Below, one piece after another: positions 50,098 to 62,924 of a DNA stretch of 64,000 nt. Where the stretch lies: assembly GCA_033961575.1 (NCBI GenBank), contig CM066729.1, positions 35,994,501 to 36,058,500 on the forward strand, read 5' to 3'. This DNA comes from Aselliscus stoliczkanus (taxonomy: Eukaryota; Chordata; Mammalia; Chiroptera; Hipposideridae). The stretch's first letter is position 1; each line of letters begins with the position of its first letter. The position numbers and the translations under genes were made by a program. The notes under the pieces are model-generated. The model saw only the letters and a list, made by a program, of their open reading frames with translations, did no database searches and was not told where the DNA came from.

Positions 50098-51112
50098 ATT
50101 TTGGTTTTCATCTGTTTTTTTGCTTTTCTTCTCTAATCTCTGAGGTTCTAGCACTAATGAAATGGTTTAGGTTTAGATTAATAAGCCCCAAACCTACATT
50201 ATTAACTATTAAAATAAGTAGGTGTTGCTGGTTTTCTAAAATTGGTTCCCTAATTAAACTTCCAAATAAGCATATCTGGCCATCAGTCATAAGATAAGTC
50301 ATCTATCTTATTTTGGAAGATGTAAATAGGTATATACACCTTGTAATTAATATGGCTGTCACAGCCATGAAAGAAATTTCCAGTCTACCAATGCAATTAT
50401 TTAGATTAGCTATTTGATTTCCATTAATCAAAAGAAGACAAGAAAACTAAGTAACTACAATAGTCAACCAACTGTCTTCCTCTGATTTCAAAAATAATGT
50501 ATTCTGAGTCTCAGCTGACTCTTCATTATGTCACAAGTCTAAACCACTGTGTGAAAAATAGAGTTGGTGACTGTGACTATGTAAATGAGGCTTTCCACGC
50601 GCAGGGAATCAGCTCTGTGAGATCAGTGTTTAAACAGCTACAAAGGATTTATTAAAGAGAAAAGTGCATCTATTACTCATTAGGCTATTTTGAGAGAAAG
50701 GCACATTAAACAGCAATTTTTAAATAATCAAGTTATTAATCACAGTATTGAATGACTTTAGTGCTGGAAAGAATCTTAAGAAGCAAAGACTAACCCGCCA
50801 TTTTACTGATGCATCCCAGAGCTTTTTCTAAGACCACCTGGAACACTCCAGCTTTTTGAAAAGACCTCAGTTCCACCAAACTGCAAGATCACTAAAGACA
50901 GTTTTTAACTGGTGGGCATGTCCATGGTGTTTGCACAGCATTAGGGATATGTTAAACATTCAAAGTATGAGTCTGTGTGATGAATTCATAAGTGATTTTA
51001 TAAACAAACATGATCACCCGTCTTTTGCACAGGGATTTGTGCTATGCAAATCATACTTAAGGTTGATTTTGTGTGTTTTTAAAAGTTCTTTCATTAAAGT
51101 AGCCTAAACTGA

Positions 51113-51195
51113 TGATGTCTCTCTCTCTCTCCCTCTCCCTGTTGCACGCGCGCAAGAGAGACTGCGCCTGTGCACCCCCCGCCCCCCCCCCACCG
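51113..51195 (+). repeat. Low-complexity CT / CpG / poly-C tract
   Basis: A TCTC run, then GCACGCGCGCAAGAGAGACT, then a C-run of about 18 broken by G and A. It is isolated from any CpG island. Confidence 0.9.
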
Positions 51196-51589
51196 TGAGA
51201 CACAGCTATTGAACTCATAATTATAATTCTTGCTGGCTTCTGTATATTCAGATTAAGCAGGAATATAAATATCCCTAAACATCATTCTTGCCAATTGCCA
51301 GATGGCCAAATCTCCAGACAGAGTATAAATGGCAAGGGTATTCAGTACCCTGAGCTCCTATCTCTTCATAAGCCCTTTGTCTTCATTTGGAGCTGCTGGT
51401 ATCTGCATCCAGTATCCTATGCCCTTGATACCCCAGGTATTTTTTTTTTCCTTCTCCAGCTATACATTTTAATTTTTTTTTTTTCCTCATATACCCCATC
51501 TCCAAACAGGCATTTCTTGGAATGGATTGATGTTTAGCAAGGCATTGATCTGCACGAGTTGAGCCATCTAAAAAGGCCACAGCAAATCT

Positions 51590-52200
51590 AGGATAAATTG
51601 AGAAATAAATAATGATAGCAATGACTATAACCCAAGAATAAAATAAATACCTATGAGTCCACACTCATATAAACAAATAATTTGAATACATAAATAAATG
51701 AGAGAAAAAGGATAGCTCCCCATTAAGTATAATTCCAATTGATGAAGATAGAAAGTGATGCAAGTAGAAAAATCACCATCTGACAAACACCACATTAATA
51801 ACTGCAAATAAGAATAATCAAGGGATGTTGAAATTAGTGGCCAAGAGTGTGATGAGAAATAGGATGTTTGAATAGCCTTAATGTATCCACTTATGAGATA
51901 CTTTGAACACTGCAGGAGACATGACAACTAAATGCAATGTGGGGACCCTGGATAAAATCCAGGACCAGAAAAGGGACATTGGTGGAACAATTGGAAAAAT
52001 TTGAATAAGGTGTGTAGACAGTTAATAGTTTTATATCAATGTTCATTTCCTGGTTTTGATCATTCTGCATCAGTTATAAGTAAGATGTTAACATTTGAGG
52101 AAACTAGGTGAAAGGTATACAGGAACTGTTCGTACTTTTTTCAAACTCTTTGTAAGTCTAAAATTATTTCAAAATTAAAATTTAAAATATTTTTTTAAAT
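51590..52200 (+). mobile_element. L1 LINE 3' end, old (L1M-type)
   Basis: GACCCTGGATAAAATCCAGG, GGACATTGGTGGAACAATTG, TTTCCTGGTTTTGATCATTC and GTCTAAAATTATTTCAAAAT are typical of old L1 3' UTRs in sense, ending in an A/T-rich tail. Confidence 0.75.
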
Positions 52201-52409
52201 AAATAAAAAGGCCGTAACACTTTCTGATATTTGAATGACCCTTGATAAAAGAAGCCTAAGATAAGGAAATTTTTATGATCCATACTTGACACAGGAAATA
52301 AATACCAGCTAGGGATTTATCCAAGGCTACCCATTATGGAGCCAGGTGTGTGGTTAGATTTCATTTTTCTCATTACGACCCCTGCATTCTCATTACTTTA
52401 CAGGGAAGC

Positions 52410-52530
52410 TGGAGAAGGCATTATTATTCCCATTTTATAGACTTGAAAACAGAATTCCGGCAAGAGTAAAAGGCTGGCTGGCCATTTAGTGAAGGTTGAA
52501 GTTGGAACTCAATTTCAACTCTTCTCACTC
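52410..52530 (-). repeat. MIR SINE fragment (antisense)
   Basis: TTATTCCCATTTTATAGACT and AAAACAGAATTCCGGCAAGA fit reverse MIR, with weak ends. Confidence 0.5.
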
Positions 52531-52599
52531 TTAATCCAGTTTTCACTTGTATTTCATGAATGTAGCTATTTCTGTTTCTCTCTTTCATTTGACAAACAT

Positions 52600-53645
52600 T
52601 TGTTTAGAATCTTCTAAGCAAGACACTGCCCTTAGCTCCATGCATACAATAGTGGAAACGACTTTTGGGGGCCCGTCTTCCATGAGGTGAGTTTGGAAAG
52701 AGACATAGAAGTTAACCAGGTGACAAAGGTTCAAAATTTCATTCTAAGTAGGAATGGTGGTAACTCAGCCTCTAAAAGTCCTAGCAAGAGTCCAACAACA
52801 CTGGCCTCGAAACCCAGCATCCTCGCGATCCCTCTTACTACTTCTCTGTAAATGTTTGGTGCCCATCCACGGGTGCAGGGCCACTTACAGGCTGCTGCAT
52901 ACAAGTACACTTTATTTTCTTCATATTCACTTTGCTTTGGGGATTGTTTTACAGCCTACTTACATTCTGCATTACTGGCAAGCTGAAATTAGCCTTGCTG
53001 CCTGTATATATCTGTGGTCCAGCTGGCTGGCCTCATCAATTCCTTTGTGTGGTGTCATCAATAGAGTCTTACCAAGTTATAATGATTCTGGTAGGAGAAG
53101 GGCCAGCCGTTTACCGGGTACCTCATACCAAGAGAAGATGTGCCTGCCTGGCTTTGGAATGCTGAGTAACCCATGCTGTTCTGGCTGGCACAAGGGCAGC
53201 AGGAGGCAGCTGAGCAGAAAATACATGGGGCCTCCAACCCTCTCACACTATGGCCCTGGGTGAACACACTGCCTCAGCCTAAATTTGTGAGCTGGCAACA
53301 GGTTACTCAATTCTGGTAGCCTGGCTACAGACAGTTCAAAATGTCTGAGTTGACCTTTCCTTCATTGGTTTTACACAATTTCATATTAGCCTGTAAGGGG
53401 GATGAGCTCAACATCATGGGGATATAAAGCATTAACATTTAAGGTTCCTTAATCACAGCTCTGCAAATAACTCCAGCCAAGTTCAGGGAGAGTAAGGCCA
53501 GATGATTATTCCCTGTGGGGTGGGTCATCTTGGATCTTTAGCTTTGGAGTGCCATTGTTTGGTGGCATGTGGGATATAAGCATCCATATTTGAGCAAATT
53601 GTAATATTGGCACAACAGCTACTCCTCATGCACAATTATGGCGGG
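52600..53645. other. SERPINI1 intron 1: moderately GC-rich, unassigned
   Basis: A 169-residue open frame at 52754-53263 has no start context, domain or splice pattern that I recognise. The region could be an eroded LTR or other old repeat. Confidence 0.4.
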
Positions 53646-53649
53646 TGGA

Positions 53650-54101
53650 TTTTTTTTTTTTTTAAAGATTTTTTTGGGGAATTGGGGGAGGGGAACAGAC
53701 AAGTTGCTGTCTTTCTGTTCTTTAGTCTAGTTGTGGAGGACAACGCTTCACTGGCCCATGTTGGTATTGTGATCATTGTGCTCTTCCCGGGTGAGGCAGA
53801 TCGGTCGCCGGCCTCTGGACGGCCATTCACAGCGGCTCTTGGTAGCTCAAGCTGGCTGCCAGCTGCTCACGCTGGCTGCCGGCCACTCACTGTAGCCTGT
53901 GGCAGCCCACTGCAGCAGGGGCTGCAACCTACACCGTCATCGGCAACTCAACGGCAGCCCAGCTCCAGGTGGAGCTGTTGTTCACCATCTTAGCTGTAGA
54001 GGGCAGTGTCACTGGCCCTCATGTGGGATTTGAACTGGGGCCCTGCTGCTCAGAGCTGGCGTGCCAGCAGTCTAAACCAACATGCCACTCGGCCTGCCCG
54101 G
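53650..54101 (-). repeat. Long tRNA-headed SINE
   Basis: A minus-strand copy flanked by GGCGGGTGGA (53640-53649) and GGCAGGTGGA (54102-54111). It keeps the 10-base CACCATCTTA segment, has a single 3' module, and its head carries the CTGCTCAGAGC variant also seen in the 6.2-kb copy. Confidence 0.9.
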
Positions 54102-55837
54102 GGCAGGTGGACTCTTTGCTTGTACAAGAGTCCTCTTCAATCTGACTTAGAGGGGGAGAAAACAGTGCCTCTTCACTGGTTTACTCAGGCATGATGTTTT
54201 GTTCTGAGCCTGCCTTTAGACATTCACATAATAAGAGTTTTGGGATCACTAGTTTTGTTACAAAGTTAGGCCATTGCAAGACTAGCCACTGAGTTTGGTA
54301 AAGCTTTGAGACTTGAAGAGTCCAAATAACAAGCTGAAAATTCAATGGTGGCAATTTCAGTGTGTTAACTCATTTTTACCATTGGCCCCGGGTTAAAAAC
54401 ATTGTGGGCCTCTATTTTATGGCTGAGGAATTTGCCAGATTCTCTGTTAATAAAACTAAATACCCAACTGTATCAATTTACAATTGTATCATTAATTGTA
54501 TGAGTATAAAAAATTGAAGCCATGTTATCCTTACAGATTTGATTGATGTGGCAGGGTGGCAGAACGGTAAGTAATACCTTTGTTACCTGACTTATGTTTG
54601 TCTTTAAAGAGTATATTTATATTGTATTTCAATCAAAATTACTCATTCTACAGGTACGTTAACCCTCTAACAGTTGTATATTCTACTGATGTCCTAATTT
54701 CATAAGATCATGGAGTGATTCTGTTGCTTAACTGATTGGTCTCATTGCTTATAAAATGTGCTTCAACACACTCGATAATGTCTTCTTCAAACTTATATTT
54801 CACTGATTACATCTGACAGTCTCATATGGTGAAACTTAGTTATGACCCTTTCAATTAAATTACTGCTGGAAACCCACTTCTGGGGTACACATCTGTGATC
54901 TACATTTCTCAGTGACATTCAGAACATGGAATAATTTGAGAGGATAAATCTGCAATACAAATGGGAATGGAGAAGGTTTTCAATCTGTATTAATTTATTT
55001 TTCAAAATTCATTACGTGTACCCTGTAGTGTTTAAGCTAATGCTAACCAAAGATGAGTAACATTGCTTTGGCAAGAATGTGTGCATATGATATTTCCATA
55101 TGTTTAAGCAGAGACACTAGGTACAGTGCATATATGCCTATAGAATGCAGTGAAAAATGTTCTTATTAAGGCAGGCTCTCTAGTGCCTGCTCCCAGCCTT
55201 GTTCTCTGCTAACGACCTTGCATCCTGTTTCATGGAGATAAAGGAATCCATCAAAGCACTTCCACAGCCCCCACTACCACAGGTCCCCACCTATAAGCAT
55301 ATGTACCCATGTACTTTGCCTATTCTCCTGTTTCTACAGATGGATTGTGTGCTTCCTTCTGAGGCACCCCCCATCCGTGCACACTAATGACACCACTCCG
55401 CAATACCTTCCTTTCCTGACCATCAGTCCCCCCTCTTTCCTGGAGCATCACCACTAGGAAATGAACATCCTGCTTTTTCCTTTACCTTAAAAAACAAGTG
55501 AATGAAGAAAACCCTCCCTTGACTACCCTGTTCTCCATCTAGCTACTGTCTAATTTCTGTTCTTTCAAAGAATTGTCTTTGCTGAGTTTCTGAATTCTCT
55601 CTTCCTGTTCTTCCTTAACTCGCTGATCAAGTGTTCATCAACTCCCCTTCTGGCCTCATCCATTGCGTTTGTGTCTGTGTCAGCTTCCTGCTAGCTGATC
55701 TTTGGTCTAAACAGATACACTCCTTCCTCAGGCATCTGCTCTTGCTAATCCCTGGCCTCTTACCCCAGTTAACAGTGGATTACATCTTCCCTGAAGCCGT
55801 GCTCAATAATCACCTATGCTCTGAAACCTTCCTAATG

Positions 55838-56105
55838 TTTTTTTTTAAACTTTTTATTATTATTATTATTATTATTAGTTACAGATGTACAAAACAATGC
55901 AATAGTTATCTTTTTCACCCCTTACAAAGTGACTACCCCCTCCCCCTCCCCTGCTCCCCACCTCCCCGATATCATACATATCTTTTCATTTAAAATTACA
56001 ATACTCCTTCTTCCCCCCTTACTCTCTTATCCCCCTGTGCAGTTCCTCCCCACCCCAGGATATTTACCACATTCTAAAATACCATATCCTTTTATTTTCT
56101 AAATA
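55838..56105 (-). mobile_element. L1-type 3' tail (antisense)
   Basis: Poly-T with TTA repeats, AGTTACAGATGTACAAAACA, TTACAAAGTGACTACCCCCT and a C-rich tract are the reverse of an L1 3' UTR with its G-rich segment. A related copy lies at 61742. Confidence 0.6.
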
Positions 56106-56225
56106 AACTCCAATATAGGTTTTTTTTTCTTAATTTTCTTTTTTAGGATTTGAGTGTTTAACAGGCAATATTGATATAGGTCTCCTCTGCAAATAAACTG
56201 AATGGCTAATGTCCAGGAAAAAGTT

Positions 56226-56345
56226 GCGGGGCAAGGACCTGGCTTGGAGCCAGCCTACCTGACTGCTGACTATGAACCATGTGGTCTTAGGCTAGCTATC
56301 CTCTCTGAGCCTCAGTTTGCTCATCTGTAGGTGGAGTATATACCT
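56226..56345 (+). repeat. MIR SINE fragment
   Basis: CCATGTGGTCTTAGGCTAGC and CTGAGCCTCAGTTTGCTCAT match the MIR core in sense. Confidence 0.75.
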
Positions 56346-56619
56346 AAATCATCCACTCAGTAGCCAAGCAGTAGATAGTCCTGAGTGAGACGGGTGTGAT
56401 TCCTGCCCCTGTGGGGCCTGCAGTCCAGGGAGGAGGTGGATATTAAATAATAATCCTAGAAACAAATGTGAACATCACAGCCACTCGATTGTAAAGGTAT
56501 GAGTGAGCTAGCTTGTCAAGGGCCTTGTTTGTAATTACTTCTACTTCCCCATTCCTCTCACACTGTCATTGCCTTGTTTTCACCTCAGTTTTGCTGACAG
56601 GCACATTCTAATTGGTATC

Positions 56620-56820
56620 CTACCAACTTAGTGTTCACACTTGATTGCATCTAACAATAACCCAAAATATCTCTTAAAAATACAGGCAACATGTCTAGAA
56701 TTTCTGATTCAGGCGGTTGGTGATGCGGCCCCGACCTGCATTTTCACCACCTCCTAGGAAACTCCGACGCAAAAGTCCCCAGATCACACACCGAGAAGTG
56801 CTGATTTTGAGAAATAGTTT
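56620..56820. mobile_element. hAT-Charlie-type fossil
   Basis: TCTAGAATTTCTGATTCAGG and GACCTGCATTTTCACCACCT resemble MER1/Charlie-type elements. Confidence 0.45.
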
Positions 56821-57932
56821 TATCATCTCCTTTTTTTAATAATAGGTTATAAAAATATTTTAAAGTCAAGTCATTCTGAATAAGCTATGCTCTCACAGAA
56901 GCCATTCAGTCCTAGGACTTTTGCCTCGCATTAATGATACAAATGATGCTAAAGGGCTTCATATACACTATCTGATCATACCAGACCCTCAATCTTAAAA
57001 TAACTCACTCCCTTGAGGATACCTGTTGCTTAGTAGCTTGACTGCAAAAAAAGAAAAACCCTGGAAGAGTTTTAAAATGCCATCCATTTTCATGGCTAAA
57101 CAGTGAGGAACCGCAAAGAGATCCACAACCAAAAAGAAAATTGACCACAGATGAGCCTTCCTGCGACAGGCACTGAGAGCCATCAACAGATGGTGCTGAC
57201 TGCTGCCATTATTAAGCCATGCAGCTCCAAATACAAATATAATTTCACTCTGTTAACATAATTATGCCAAGTCAAGTAATTTTGAAATATGACATGCGGC
57301 CATGTTTTGCGATACGGACATTAAACCCACAAAACTCTTCCTTAATAAGTAATCATAAGGTAAGTTATATATTACTCAATTTAGAATTATGGACGGCTGG
57401 AAAATCTGACTTGTGTGTTAAAGGCAAAAGGACACCAACAGCAATTTATAATATGTCTTTTAAATTACAGTAATGTAGTTAGCTGCGTCCAAGGAGGAAT
57501 TTCTTTTTTTGTGTGTGTTTTAGTTTTCTAGACAACTGAAATGCACACTGGTAAATATCCCAATACTTCGTTTCAAATGGCTTATGGTAGTTTATCTAAC
57601 ATCTCTTACATGCATTCCCCTGGAATCCACCAAACAGTAAATTCATATTTTTGCAATGGTTCAAGGGCATCATCATGAATATCCAACACTGCAGTAATAC
57701 CCTCATTGATAGAGCAAATGTGCCTCTAGCAAGTGGTCCTAGACCTTGAGGCCTTATGTCAGAGCTGGAGAGTTTTTCATCTGCTGTAAAAACATTTTTT
57801 GTGGCTTCTCCCTAAAGTCAGTGTATGTGTCTCCAGGAGTCCCTTTCTCTGATTTTTTTTTTCTTTGCTTTTTTACTTGTTAAAAATGGGAAATCAAAAC
57901 CAAACAAGCAAGTATGTTAAGATTGGATTGTG

Positions 57933-58351
57933 GGGCCAGCCAAGTGGTGCATTGGTTAAGAGCTGGCTTGGGATGCCAGCGGCCCCGGTTTGGATCCCAC
58001 GTGTGAGGGCCAGTGACACTGCCCTCTGCAGCTAACAACAGCTCCACCTGGAGCTGGGCTGTGAGGCCCGGCGACAGTGTAGGCTGCAGCCCCTGCTGCA
58101 GTCGGCTGCCGTGGGCTACAGTGAGTGGCCAGCAGCCGGCGTGAGCTGCCAATAGCTGCGGTGAGCGACCATCCAGAGACTGGCAACCGATCTGCCTCAT
58201 CCGGGAAGAGCTCAATGCCAACATGGGCCAGTGAAGCAATGTCCTCCGTAGCTGGACTGAGGAACAGAAGGACAGAAATTTGCCTGTTTCCCTTCCCCGA
58301 TTCCCCAACGCTGTTCCCCTCCCCCAATTCCCCAATAAAATCTTTAAAAAA
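57933..58351 (+). repeat. Long tRNA-headed SINE
   Basis: A sense copy starting GGGCCAGCCAAGTGGTGCAT and ending CCCCAATAAAATCTTT plus A-tail. The flanking duplication AAGATTGGATTGTG (57919-57932 and 58352-58364/5) is exact. The 10-base segment is absent and two 3' modules are present. Open frames across it are not genes. Confidence 0.95.
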
Positions 58352-58789
58352 AAGATTGGATTGTGCATAACATAAAATGAGTTTGGAATAGGGACCATAG
58401 CATGCCCCTCTGAATTAAGTATACAAGATTCAGTACAAAATGTCTATCTCTACGGATTTTTTATTTTGACGGTTTAAAAACCTTAAAGAATTTGCTTGCT
58501 CTAGTTTTTCAGTTGCATTCTGGATAAATCATCTGAGATTGTCATCTTTGCATAAGTGAAACAGAACCATAGCACCAAACCTAGAGATTACAGGCATGTT
58601 CTATCACATCTAATAGGTTACAGCTTTTTGGTTCCCATTCATTTTTTTTTTCCCACAAGGCAAATGGCCTTAAGGTTACTCTCTAATAATATTAACAGTT
58701 TAGGCCTTAATATTACTTTTATCAAAATGGTGTGACTAATGGTACCTTAACATAATTTTACTGTAATCAATAATTATTGCAAAGTTTGA

Positions 58790-59690
58790 CCATATTTTTA
58801 TGTGTTTAAGAGCTATTTTAAATATTTTTTTGTGAACTATACATAACGATGGCCTATTTTTCTATAATATTTTTGCTTGTTTTATTGATTTATAGAAATT
58901 CTTTATAGAATAGGGAAATAATCCTTTAGTCTGTAATTTCTCGTTTTTCAGTTTGTCGCTTGTCATTTAACTTTACTCATCTGGATTTTGCAGTGCAGAT
59001 TTTTTATTTTGTGTATCATTTTTATTAATCTTTTCTTTAACAGCTCCTGAGTCTGTCACATTTAAGCCCTCTCCATTTCAACACTATATGTGTGTGTGTT
59101 TTATATACTATAATACATATATGCAATATATACATATATACATATGTATATACACACATTTGTATATATGAAACATTCATACACACACTTGTGAATATAT
59201 GTTTTAAATTTCCCATGATTTCTCCCTGAAATTTTAAAGTTTCATTTTCATGTTTAAAGTTTGATCCATCTGGAATTTATTTGGTTTTAAAGTACACAGT
59301 AGTCACCTTCTTTATATGTATTCAATAATGTCTCTTACCTCAGATTTTACATGCCAAATTGTATCATATACCAAATTATATTTTTCACCATCCTAGTTTA
59401 ATTATTATAGCTTTTTAATGCATTCTAGTATTTCATCACTATTCTTTTTTCTCTAGAATTATTTCTTGTTATTCCTGCTTCTTAATTTTTTCTACATGAA
59501 GTTTAAAATAGCTTATATTTTATTTTAAGTTGCTATTTGTATTGAACTTGCATTAAATGTATAGAATAATATAGGGAGAACTATATGATACTGAATATTC
59601 CTATTTAAGAATAAGCTATTAATTTCCACTTATTCTATTCTTTCCCCCCAATTGTCTCATAATAAAATAAACTATTTTTACAGTTTGTTT
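58790..59690 (-). mobile_element. Probable old L1 fragment (antisense)
   Basis: TTATTGATTTATAGAAATTC and TTTGATCCATCTGGAATTTA are phrases of antisense L1 ORF2. An AT-rich tract with TATACA repeats and a self-complementary TATACATATGTATA core at about 59.1-59.2 kb interrupts it. Confidence 0.5.
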
Positions 59691-60059
59691 GTTTAAACCG
59701 GCATCCCAATAAAGTCCAGACATTGCAATTTGTTAATATGTCTCTCAGGTCTCTTTTAAGCCATCTGTCTCTTTGCCTCCCTGACTCTCACTGCCCTTTA
59801 TTTCTACGTTTTATTTGTTGAAACCAAATTAGTTGTCATGTGGAATTCCCCACCATCTGTAACTTGCTGATTGTCCCCCTATGGTGCTGTGTAACATGTT
59901 CATCTATCCTTTCGGGAAGAATACTACGTAGGAGATGTAATATATACTACATAGTCTTTTTTTTTTGTATATATTCCTCAACAGTATTTCAATTTTTCTT
60001 TTGTGTAGATCTTCCTTATTTAATTCTGAGTATATTCTTAGGGTTTTTAATGATATAAC

Positions 60060-60600
60060 CTTTATGGAGGGCAGTTTGGCAATGTTTATTGAAATGACAA
60101 GTACTTGTGTCTTTTGACCTAGCAACTTAATTTCTAAGAATTTATCCTGCAGAGATAATTGCACACCTGTGAAATGATGTATTTCTGAAATTACTCATTG
60201 CCTAATTATTTGTAATAGCAAAAGATTGCAATAATCACTAGGTAATTATAGCATATCCATATAGTGAAATACCATAAAGCTGATTTTTTTAAAAATGAGG
60301 AAGCTCCTTATGTAATGATAAGAAATAGTTTCTAAGATATGTTGCTAAATAAGAAATGAGGTTGCAAATCAGTGTGTATAGAATGTATACTATGTTTTTT
60401 TTCTGTAAGAAAAGGGGAAATACATATATTGCATCTACGTAAGATACCTCTGGGAGATAACATTAGTTGGTTCCACCAAAGTGAAATTAACTGACGAGGT
60501 ATAAGAGCATTGGGAAAGAGAATCTTTGCGTTTTGATACCGTTTGAATTTTGTACTCTGAGAATGTTTTACCTATTTGACTATTTTTTAGTTAAAAAAGT
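60060..60600 (+). mobile_element. Old L1 3' end (sense)
   Basis: GGGCAGTTTGGCAATGTTTA, ACCTAGCAACTTAATTTCTA and ATCCATATAGTGAAATACCA follow L1 C-terminal ORF2 and 3' UTR in sense, diverged. Confidence 0.65.
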
Positions 60601-60768
60601 TTAAGCCTTATAATGCATTATACATAGCAGTTTACAATCCCAATTAACATACTTTACCTACTTGTCAAATGCGATCAATATGTAAAAGGGAGTTAGATAT
60701 CATCTAAACATTTAGAGAGAGCTCACCAGTAAGGAAGCAAATCTAAAACTGAGATCAACAGTTTTGTG

Positions 60769-60781
60769 TCACACACACACA

Positions 60782-60827
<46 letters not shown>
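60769..60827 (+). repeat. (CA)n microsatellite
   Basis: Nearly pure CA array of about 29 units with one AA interruption at 60783. Confidence 0.97.
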
Positions 60828-60830
<3 letters not shown>

Positions 60831-60879
60831 TTCAGTCAGTGTTGTAGACACAGGGATGGTGTAGCATAGTAAAAATAGC

Positions 60880-61070
60880 AGGGAATTTGAAGCCTTTAAA
60901 TGAAAAAGTTTAGATCCCCTTTCTACTCGTTAGTAAACTTATGAATGTAGTAAACGATGTTAAACGTAGTAAGTTTCAGTTTCCTAATCTACACAATGGG
61001 GTTACCTTCTGGCTTGTTATGAAGATTAGCGATAACTTGCATTATGTCTAGATGCCTGGTCCATTACATT
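60880..61070 (+). repeat. MIR SINE fragment, diverged
   Basis: AGTTTCAGTTTCCTAATCTA then CAATGGGGTTACC and a terminal TGCCTGGTCC place it as MIR. Confidence 0.5.
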
Positions 61071-61479
61071 ATTTCAGCTCTAAAATTTCATGAATTACCT
61101 GGTCCCTGAGGAGAAAATTGAAATCAAAGGATATACTTCATGGAAAGAATTTCTCTCTTTTTTTGAAACTTAGGTATTCTTATCATATTCTTGAATTTTA
61201 TTAATGATTCCCTGTGCTTCAAGCCCTCAGCCACTCACATTTAGACCCCCAGGTAACACTGCGAATGAGAAAGTATGGCCGTGTAGCCCATCCTACTTGG
61301 GCAGCCTCTCTTGCACTTATCTCAAGTTCAGCTTTGACTCTTATTGTTTTTCTCATTGGGAATTTAAAATACAGATTTATAGAACTGTTATAGCATAAAA
61401 TCTGTGAGGCTTCTGGCAACCTGATGCCCATTATTCATTCATTTTCTGCAGGGCCAATTATCTGTGTGTATATATATAT

Positions 61480-61603
61480 ATTTATTTTTATTTTTATTTT
61501 TATTTTTTTGAGGGCAGTGTCACTGTCCCTCATATGTGGGACCCGAACCGGGGCCGCTGGCTTCCCAGGCCAGCGCTTAACTACCAGGCCACTCGGCCGG
61601 CCC
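61480..61603 (-). repeat. Short tRNA-headed SINE
   Basis: A short-family copy with an ATTTTT-repeated tail, GGGCCGGCCGAGTGGCCTGG head and TGTATATAT-like flanks that merge with a local TA repeat. Confidence 0.88.
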
Positions 61604-61741
61604 TGTATATATTTTTAAATAGTTGAGAGAACTTGCATTTTATTCTAATTTACTTATAGACAAGTCTTATCTCTAAGAGACTGTGATACACATATTGTAG
61701 AGTCATAACTATATTCTCTAAAATTTCTCTAACACAACTAG

Positions 61742-61935
61742 CTTTAACGTTCTTTTTTATTTTTTTATTTGTTTCAGATGTACAAAACAATGTAATAATT
61801 ACACATTCACACCTCTCACAAAGTGATAACCCCCTCCCCCATCTACTACCCCTCTGACGTGGTATATACCTGTTACAATATTGACTCTCTTCCCTATGCT
61901 GTTATTTTACATCCCATGGCTTTAGCATTCAATGT
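61742..61935 (-). mobile_element. L1-type 3' tail (antisense)
   Basis: CAGATGTACAAAACAATGTA, CACAAAGTGATAACCCCCTC and a following C-rich stretch match the repeat at 55838 and the reverse of an L1 3' UTR. Confidence 0.6.
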
Positions 61936-62734
61936 TTAAGATCTGTAAGAAGCAACCCACATGCTAGCAAAACAAAAAGTCAACACCCTTGCTTGCATTT
62001 CCCCTTGACTTTTCTGAGATTCTTCAGTAGTGAACCAAGGAAAACAATGTGCCTTAATGGTGTGCTGGGGCTGTGAGCACTGATGCTCATAATGTAAGAT
62101 CCATAAAACATCCCCCATTTTACCCATCTAGTGATGGGAAAAGCCTTAAGCTGTTGTAAGGAGCTTGATAAAGGACAATAAGGATCAATTTACTATCACT
62201 GAGGACTGTTAAACTTGGAAGAGATTCAGAAGAAAATAATTAAATCCATTTCTCTCCAGATCTCTGAAAACACAAGTGGTTGATTGCTATTTGGAGTGGT
62301 TTAACTTTGCTCTGTGGAGAGAAGTATGCTATCTCCCCTAACTTTTTTTTTTTCCTATCCAATATTAACATTGGCTGATTTCCTTGATTCATCTTTCTAT
62401 ACCATTTCTAAAGGTAGTGTTACTATATTGTTAATGTGGTTCTGAAAATTACCAGGAAATGTAACCAGAATACTTTCATAGAGCCTTTTTATATCTACTT
62501 ATGTTTTACTTGTTTGCCCACACCCTGCAATAAAAATTACAAGTGGCCTTTTCAATCATTCACAGTGATAAACAGGAAGAGGAAATCAACATTTCTTTTA
62601 GAAATTCCCCTATTACAATGTGTGTTTATAAGTAGAGTTAACAGGTGGATATTTTTAGGATACCACTAATACATTAGTCAATATCAAGGAAATTTTGTAT
62701 TTTCAATTTACATGAGTGTTAAAAAACAAAGCAG

Positions 62735-62924
62735 GGTGTGACCAGTTAGCTCAGTTGATTGGAGCGTAATGCTGATTCGGGTTTGATCCCTGGGTGGGCA
62801 ACTGTGGGCTGTGCCCTCCTTAGGGGAGTCAGATATGCCATTGTAGCATCGAGGCAGTGTGTAACCAATAACCATGCCTCTTCCCCAATAAAATTTAAAA
62901 ACAAACAAACAAACAAAAATGAAA
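62735..62924 (+). repeat. VES-like tRNA SINE
   Basis: TAGCTCAGTTGATTGGAGCG (A-box) and GGGTTTGATCCC (B-box) mark a tRNA-derived SINE of the kind common in bats. It ends CCCCAATAAAATTT and (AAAC)n. Its 5' flank is AAAACAAAGCAG at 62723-62734, and its tail abuts an L1 fragment with no second duplication there. Confidence 0.8.

Noticed and set aside
52754..53263. 169-residue plus-strand open frame
   Set aside because: No recognisable domain, no splice pattern, and composition typical of non-coding sequence; may be an old repeat.
57880..58398. 172- and 123-residue open frames on the minus strand
   Set aside because: They lie on a long SINE copy; the same peptides recur at other SINE copies (42275-42655, 49692-50111, 53607-53993).
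59094..59190. AT-rich stretch with TATACATATGTATA palindromes as a possible structured RNA
   Set aside because: Simple-repeat composition explains the self-complementarity; no conserved stem architecture is visible.
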